The position numbers and the translations under genes were made by a program. 64,000 nt of DNA from Cladobotryum mycophilum. Its lineage: Eukaryota > Ascomycota > Sordariomycetes > Hypocreales > Hypocreaceae. The stretch is from contig CM071591.1 in assembly GCA_036429605.1 (NCBI GenBank), positions 5,456,001-5,520,000 on the forward strand, written 5' to 3'. Numbering within the stretch: the first letter of the stretch is position 1; every line of letters starts with the position of its first letter. The notes under the pieces are model-generated. The model did no database searches. It was not told where the DNA came from and saw only the letters and a list, made by a program, of their open reading frames with translations. Of the stretch, positions 57,167-64,000 are shown one piece after another.

Positions 57167-58984
57167 ATGCTGTTTTCACATATTTCTCTTGCTTTTCTGT
57201 GGTACAGCGCTGCATTTGCTGAACCATCCTCTGGCCAAAGCACTGGAAATCTACTCAGCAATGATATAAAGAGGGGATATTGTGAAAATTCGCCGAGCAA
57301 TAGAAGCTGTTGGGGCTATTACGACACGTCTACTAACTACTATACTCAAGTAAGTCTACATCACGGTTTATGTACTTTTAATGATAAGACTTTGAACGAA
57401 ATCACTATTTGCTCACACGAATCAGATACCAGACACTGGACGCACTGTGGAGTACTGGTTGGAAATTACCAACACCACTGCCGCACCCGATGGAGTCGAA
57501 CGGATGGTGTTGGCAGTGAATGGCAGTGTCCCCGGTCCTACTATCTCCGCTAATTGGGGAGACACTGTTAAGATACATGTGCGCAACGGGCTGCAGAATA
57601 ATGGCTCGGCTATTCACTGGCATGGCATCCACCAGAACTACACCAACCAGATGGATGGTGTACCATCCATTACCCAGTGTCCCATTGCTCCCGGGGAATC
57701 TTACACCTATGTCTGGCGTGCTGCGCAGTATGGCACAGGGTGGTACCACTCTCACATTGGTTTACAGGCGTGGGAGGGTGTTTTTGGTGGTGTTGTAATC
57801 CATGGACCTGCTACTGGCAACTACGATAAAGATCTTGGTGTTCTATTCTTGAATGACTGGAGCCACCAGACAGCGGATGAACTGTACACATATGCTATGA
57901 CACAGGGTGCACCGACAATGGACACTGGGCTTATCAATGGAACTAATGTCTACAATAACGGGGGATCTAGATTCCAGACAGAATTTGAGGCCGGAAAGAC
58001 ATATCTGATCAGACTCATCAACGGAGCCATTGACTCTCACTTCAAGGTATGCTTCTTACTGGCATATATCCCGCTCTCACTAACATCACGACAGTTTTCT
58101 ATTGATCACCACACTGTTACAATCATCGGCATGGATTATGTGCCTATTTTTCCGTTTACTACAAACTATGTCAGCATTGGTATGGGTCAGCGTTACGATA
58201 TTCTTGTGACTGCCAATCAGCCAGCGGCCAACTACTGGATGCGTGCCATCCCTCAAAAGACCTGTTCAGACAATGAAAACGCCAACAACATAAAGGGTAT
58301 GGTCCGCTACGGACCCTCGAGTGCAAATCCAACCTCAAGCCCGCATCTTATGCCGGATGACTGTGATGATATGCCCATGTCTGATCTAGTTCCATATCTT
58401 ACTTTTAAGGTCGGCGGACAGAGCAGCGATGAGTTACTTCCAGTGGCTATTACAATGTCCGACAAAGTTTTCAAGTGGACAATCAAAGGCTCATCAATGC
58501 GGGCAGAATGGAGCGATCCTACTCTTCTCCAAATTTACAATAATGAAACTACGTGGATGACCTCCGAAAATGTAGTTGAACTGGGAAACGGCAATGTCTG
58601 GGCATATTTCGTGATCCAGAACACCAATATCATTCCGCATCCCATTCATCTTCATGGCCATGATTTCTATCTCCTTGCACAAGAGACTGGTGTCTTTAAT
58701 AGCGCATTCTCCCGGCTTTCGACCACTAACCCCCTCGACGCGATGTAGCCATGCTGCCGGGCTCTGGGTACGTGGTCATTGCATATCAGACGGACAATCC
58801 GGGAGCCTGGCTCTTGCATTGCCACATTGGCTGGCATGCTGAAGGCGGTTTTTCTCTTCAAATAATTGAGCGTCAACGTGAAATCATGCCACTGCTTGAC
58901 TATAAAACATTGAATAATACGTGTGCTACGTGGTCAACCTATGCCGCAGCGAATAAGGTTGTTCAAGATGATTCTGGAATATAA
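57167..58984 (+). CDS. Laccase (secreted multicopper oxidase; one frameshift as sequenced)
   Basis: Exons 57167-57349, 57426-58046 and 58095-58984, the 48-base second intron being in frame. The product is about 564 aa. A signal peptide (MLFSHISLAFLWYSAAFA) is followed by three cupredoxin domains. All four copper-binding segments are present: HWHGIHQNYTNQMDG, GTGWYHSHIGLQAWEG, HPIHLHGHDFYLL and HCHIGWHAEGG. VEYWLEITNTT and GSVPGPTI are typical of ascomycete laccases. Laccases oxidise phenols with oxygen, in lignin-like substrate attack, pigment coupling or detoxification. The frame breaks at a five-C run (58730-58734) before the last copper segment, causing a stop just after. With six C it reads NPPRRDVAMLPGSGY and the coding length becomes 1695, divisible by three. 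Without that C the protein loses the fourth copper segment and would be inactive. It is divergent from the unknown secreted protein. Confidence 0.85.
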
Positions 58985-59349
58985 ATGTAACAATAGAGAA
59001 GAATATAAAGTTTAGTTACGGCCCAACTATTATCTCTGAACGAAATGACTTGCTGTTATATCTACGACGTGTCGTAAAAGACAATAAATCTCTCTGATGT
59101 TTTGCATACAGAGTGTATATGTAGCTTTAATGTACGGGTTAAAACTGCGCTAGACTAGCACATCCATTATAACTACTGTTCTACCATGATAAAAGTAAGA
59201 ATCCTATCCCCCTTACTTATCTAATGGCACGGGTGGTCTAGTCTATTATTTAAATCTATTACTACAGTTACATAACTCGTTTAATCCTAACAGTGGGGTC
59301 TTGCGCCTTTATAAGTTCGCCTCTATTAATCACTGGGCCATTCACTGTA

Positions 59350-59420
59350 TGTCACGACCTGCACATCCGGTCATAACTTATACCCCGGATCGGATAAACT
59401 CGGACTAGCAAACCAATTAG
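59350..59420. mobile_element. LTR-like boundary island
   Basis: It begins TGTCACGACCTGCACATCC, a TGTxACG start like fungal gypsy-type LTRs, inside A/T-rich DNA. Similar words occur at 27872 and 60840. No intact element is seen. Confidence 0.3.
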
Positions 59421-60837
59421 AAGAGCAATCATTACAATACCAGTGATCACTCAATTAATTACTGAACCAGTGATCGTAATTACCTTAACAATTACTCACT
59501 TTACACAACGAGTATTGTATATTATATTTATATATAAACTATAACTATTATCATCTAGATAAAGAAATAGCCAGTCGTTAATCATATTATTTATTATTAC
59601 TACCTAAGAATTAGATTATAATACTTTAAACTTATTACTTAATTTTGCTTTAATATTAAAGATATTATAAAATTATAATACTTTAAAACTAGTAGCTCAT
59701 AGTATTAACCTTATTTTATAAACAGCATATCCTTAAAGCAGGATTATTCTTGTTATTATTACTATATATTATTAGATAATCTAGTAATAAACGTACTAAG
59801 AATAAAAGCATTAGATAGTATGTTTACCGTTTAATTATAAAATTAAAAACTATATAATATAATTTTAAGATATTTTTAATTGCAAATTTATAATTTTATT
59901 AATAATTAAAAAAGTAATTAATTTTATTAAAATAAGAATAAAAGCTTTAATTGAAAGTTTTTATAAAGTAAAGGATTTTATAAGAATTTAATAATAAAAT
60001 ACTAAATTTAAAAAAAAACCCTTTTAAATAAAATAATAAAAGAAAATATAAAATATATTTTTTAATTAATTATGAAAAAAAGAACTTTTTATATAAAAAG
60101 AAAATTAAAAAGAAAAAGAATAATTAATTATTAATTATGAATAACTTAATAAAATTATACTTGAAAATTAGATTTTATTATGTTTAATTATAAGATTATA
60201 AAATTATTATAAAGTAGAAGGAAATTTATTATATTTAATTTAAAAAAAGATATTAAGTTATTAATATAAAAGAATAAATTTAAAGAATAGTTTTTAATAT
60301 TAAATTTAAATTATTTAAATATTTTATTATACTCTTTACATTAATAAATATTTTTATCATATGTTAAAGAATAATTAATAATATTTTTATAATAATTTAT
60401 TTTAATAATATTTTATTTTAATAATATTTTAATTCTTTTATAAGATTCTTAATAGCTATAAATAATAAATACATTAAATATTTATTAAATTACATAAATT
60501 AAAGTTTTTAATTAAATTAAAAAAATAAAGGTTTTATATTTTATATATTATTAATTTTAATTATTTAAAATTTAATTACTTTTTTATTTATAAGTTTTTA
60601 TTTATATAGGAAATTCTTTTTAAATTTAATAATTATATACCTGATTTCTTTTACTTATATTCTTCTTAACTGTATTTATTACTTAAATTAACTTATTTTT
60701 AGTTTCTTTTTATTTTAGTAATTTCCTGTTTGGTTTTTAGTTTAGCTATTTTAGAGCTTAGATTTAAATTGTCTTTTTAAGCCATCTTGTTTTAAATGCT
60801 TTAATTACCTCCTTAATTACTAAGACAGCTTAGATAA

Positions 60838-60900
60838 TATGTGACGTTCCGGGCGTTTCCTAATAAGGATAACCTGGATTGTAGTTAATGTTAGTAATAG
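60838..60900. mobile_element. LTR-like boundary island
   Basis: A second GC island in the A/T block begins TGTGACGTTCCGGGCG. It could be the start of the partner LTR or of another element. Sequence between this and 59350 is too degraded to identify. Confidence 0.25.
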
Positions 60901-63900
60901 ATTAGAGTAAGGTTAAGTAATAGGTTTAATATATTATAGTTTAAGTATTAGATTATTAATAATAAATAATTATATTAATAATTAATTAAATATATAAAAA
61001 AAATATAAACTAATATATATAATAATTAAGTTTATTATAATTAAAATAAATATAAAATTTTATTTTAATAAAAGTAAATTAATAATTTAATAATTATAAT
61101 AGATTAAGTTAATTCTATTTAAACTATTATATATACTTAAATTAATCTTATTTAAGCTATTAAATATACTTAAGTTAATCTCGTTTAAGCTAATTATAAT
61201 TAATTATATTACCTAAGGTTTTACTATAGTGATATTTCTAATTAATAGTTTATATAGGTATTATTAAAAGTAGGTCTAGTTTTATAGATAATATAAATAT
61301 ATTAGGTTATTATATATTACTTTTTTTTATAGTTTTATTCTTAAGATCTATTAGTTTTTATATAAATACTTATATTTTTTTTTCTTAAGTTTAATTTTTT
61401 TTTATAAGTTTTATTTTTTTTAGTTTTATAATATTAAAATAAATAATAAAAATAATTAATTTTATTTAAAAAAAAATATTTAAAATCTTATAAAATTTAT
61501 TATATTAATTAATTTTAAAATACTTTTTTATTTTTTTATATTATTACTAAATAAAAATATATTATTATTAAAAGTAAAACTTATTATAAGACTTATATTA
61601 AAAAATATTATATTAAATATAATACTAATAATAATAATACTTTTATTTATAAATAATTTATTTATTTCTTTTTAATATATTTTAATATTTTTTAAATAAT
61701 TATATTATTTATATTAAAAATAATTTAATTTCTTAACGTAAAATTATAAAATAAGATTTTATTATTATAATAATTAAATTATAAAAAATTAATAAATAAA
61801 AAAACTATTATATATTAAAATAATAACTATAATTATACGTAAAGTAAATATTTTTAATAAGTTAAAAGAAAAAGAATATTATAAAGTAGAATCTACCTTT
61901 AATACTTCCTTAGTTAACCCTATAATTGATTTACTAATTAGGCTTAATTAATAATTATTTTTTGTTAGTCTTTTAAGCTTAAATTCTAGTGAAATTACTA
62001 TAAAATTGTCTAAGAGTAGGCTAAATGTTTAATAAGCTTTTAAGTATTTTTTGTTTTTATATAATTTTTTTATTTTATTAGGTATTAGTGTTTTTTGTTT
62101 TTATAGTATATAACTAGGATTAATTTAATTTTATATTCTTTTTTTATTAAAAGTATTTTTATAGGATTATAAATAATTTTTTTATATTTTTATTAATTAA
62201 TATTTTTTTAAATAAAGAAATATAAAAGACTAGATATATTTATATTTTTTTTAATAATAAAAATTTATAATTAATATTTAAAATAATTTTTTTAATTAAG
62301 TAAAGTTTTAATTTTTGAAAATTTAATTTATTATTTAATTATATTATTTTAATATTTATGTTTTTTTTATTTAATATATAATAAAATAAGTAAATTATAT
62401 TTTTTTTAAAAATTAATCCTTTTAATTTATTTTTATTTATATATTTTTTTATTTTTTTATAAACTAATATAAATTATATTTTTATTATTTAATATAAGTT
62501 TTTTATTTTATTTATTTTAATTATAGTTTTATTTATAATTATTCTATCTTTAGGTATTTTATATACTTTTAGGTTATAATTAAAGTTAGTATATATAAGA
62601 CTTAAGCCTATAAATTTTAATATATTAATATTATAAGTGATTTATATTAATAATAATAGTTTTATTTAATTAATTTATTTAAAATTAATATAATAATATA
62701 AATACTTTTTAATAATCTAGTTAATTTATTTAATTTATTTATTAGTTTATAGGTAATAGGTTATATTAAGTTTATAGTTAATATTTAATTATTTAATTAA
62801 TTTTTACTAAAATTTAAATATAAAGACTAATTCTTAGTCTAAGATGATTTTTTTAGATAAAAAATAAATACTTATAATTATATATAAAAATATATATATA
62901 AATTCTTTTATATTTATAGTTTTTTAATATAATAAAGAATAGATTTATTTTATAAGTTTATTAATAATTATAAAAATATTATTATATTTAATTTTTATAA
63001 TAGGTTTAATTAATATAGATAGTTTTATAATAAAATTTAATATAATTATTTTTTATAATTTTTAAAATATTAATAATAATTAAATTTATTTATATAACTT
63101 ATATTTTAAAGCTTTTATTTAATTATATATAGTATATATTAAGATAATTTTTTAAATATATTATTTTATTTTATAAAAGTTAAAGTTTTATTTAATTTAT
63201 TTAAGTATATTTTATATTCTTTTATATTTATATAAAAAATATTAATAGATTTTTTTAATAAAATTTTCTTAAAGTTTTAAAAAAATTTAAATTTTATTTT
63301 TATATTATTATAAGTTTTTATTATTTATAGTAAGTTTTTTAAGAAATCTTTTTTTTTTAAGTTTTATAATATTTTTTAATATAATAGGTTTAAGTATTAT
63401 TATTTTTAATTTAAAATATAACATTTAATATATACTATATATAATATCCTTTTAAAGTAATATTTAGGATTTATTCTATTATAATTATTTTATTTTAATT
63501 ATAGTTTATTTATTTATTTAAAGTATTAATTTTATTATTTTTTAATTTCTTTTAATAAATAAAAATATAATTAAATTTTAATAAATATTTAATATATTTA
63601 ATTTAATGTTTATTTAATTATTAAATTATAATAAAATAAAAGATATTATTATAATTTATATAAACTTTAATTTAATATTTACTTTTAAAAAAATAATATT
63701 TTTATTTTTTAAAAACTAAAATAATTATTAAGAATCTTTTATTATAAATAAAATAATTTAGTTTAGTATTATATAAGGCTTATAAGTAAAATATAATTAA
63801 TTATAGTTTATTGTTTTTGTTTTATTATTTAAGTTAAGCTTTTAATTTAAAATTAAAAAAATTTATTTTAAGTTTTATTTTTTTTTAGGTTAAATATTAT

Positions 63901-64000
63901 AAATACTAGATTTTTTATAATTAGGGCTTTAATTTGTTTAAAGGCTTATTATATTTTTTTTATTTATTTAAATATTTAGTTTTTTTTAATTAATTTATAA

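Larger units (their letters stand above)
58985..64000. repeat. Extreme A/T-rich, gene-free block
   Basis: From about 59.5 kb the sequence is nearly all A and T, with long poly-A/T words and only scattered G or C. Two small GC islands, at 59350-59420 and 60838-60900, are exceptions. No open frame of note exists. This is what repeat-induced point mutation leaves of old transposable elements, and such blocks form A/T isochores, often at centromeres or subtelomeres. The edge is sharp, a few hundred bases after the laccase stop. Confidence 0.85.

Noticed and set aside
57061..57415. Copper-response-like words TTTGCTCG before the laccase and TTTGCTCA in its first intron
   Set aside because: Eight-base words with one free position are expected a few times per 64 kb by chance. 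Others occur at unrelated places (near 32359 and 17307), and none lies near the isocyanide synthase. The intronic one is likely just a branch-site context.
59340..64000. Centromere or telomere assignment for the right-hand A/T block
   Set aside because: No telomeric repeat is present, and A/T richness alone cannot separate a centromere from an ordinary RIP-mutated isochore.

Overview
The window comes from a filamentous ascomycete, most likely a Sordariomycete such as a member of the Hypocreales. The evidence is short introns of about 45-80 bases with GTAAGT-like donors and CTAAC-like branch sites, a class II hydrophobin, a giant PKS-NRPS, an isocyanide synthase, and alternation of gene islands near balanced GC with extremely A/T-rich, gene-free DNA typical of RIP-mutated repeats. 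No genus can be named from sequence alone.

Left part (1-20 kb), mostly housekeeping and secreted products: a TTATTTATATTATTC-type microsatellite, a small Cys-rich secreted protein, a Gly/Asn/His-repeat class II hydrophobin (-), an X-intrinsic-protein aquaporin (-), an amino-acid permease (-), a zinc alcohol dehydrogenase (-) divergent from a TMEM86/YhhN lysoplasmalogenase-like protein (+), an intron-containing tRNA-Thr(AGU), a secreted protein of nine seven-cysteine repeats (-), and a free-standing thioesterase (-).

Middle part (20-52 kb), metabolite and transport genes: after a 5 kb gene-poor stretch come a 14-TM-type MFS exporter (-), a second MFS transporter (-), an atypical SDR (+), a secreted protein (-), and an 11.2 kb PKS-NRPS (+; 3700 aa after two introns). 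Beyond that are a BAHD-type acyltransferase (+), a small glycine-zipper membrane protein (-) and a fused isocyanide synthase / Fe(II)-2-oxoglutarate dioxygenase (-). I read SDR-PKS/NRPS-acyltransferase-membrane protein-ICS as one candidate biosynthetic cluster, possibly including one or both MFS exporters. In the PKS half only KS, AT, KR and ACP look functional. DH, methyltransferase and ER are degenerate, which predicts a polyhydroxylated or very short acyl chain joined to an amino acid, with an atypical terminal reductase-fold domain. An isonitrile-making enzyme beside such a synthase is the most interesting feature of the window.

Right part (52.7-59 kb), mostly exported proteins: a tiny four-exon beta/gamma-crystallin-like protein, an amidohydrolase with a leader, an unknown secreted protein, and a laccase. 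The last 5 kb is almost pure A/T with LTR-like GC islands.

Four genes (hydrophobin, aquaporin, second MFS, laccase) are each broken by one-base length changes, all but one of them in mononucleotide runs of four or more bases. Restoring the run length gives total coding lengths divisible by three, which points to consensus indel errors rather than true pseudogenes, although real decay is not excluded.
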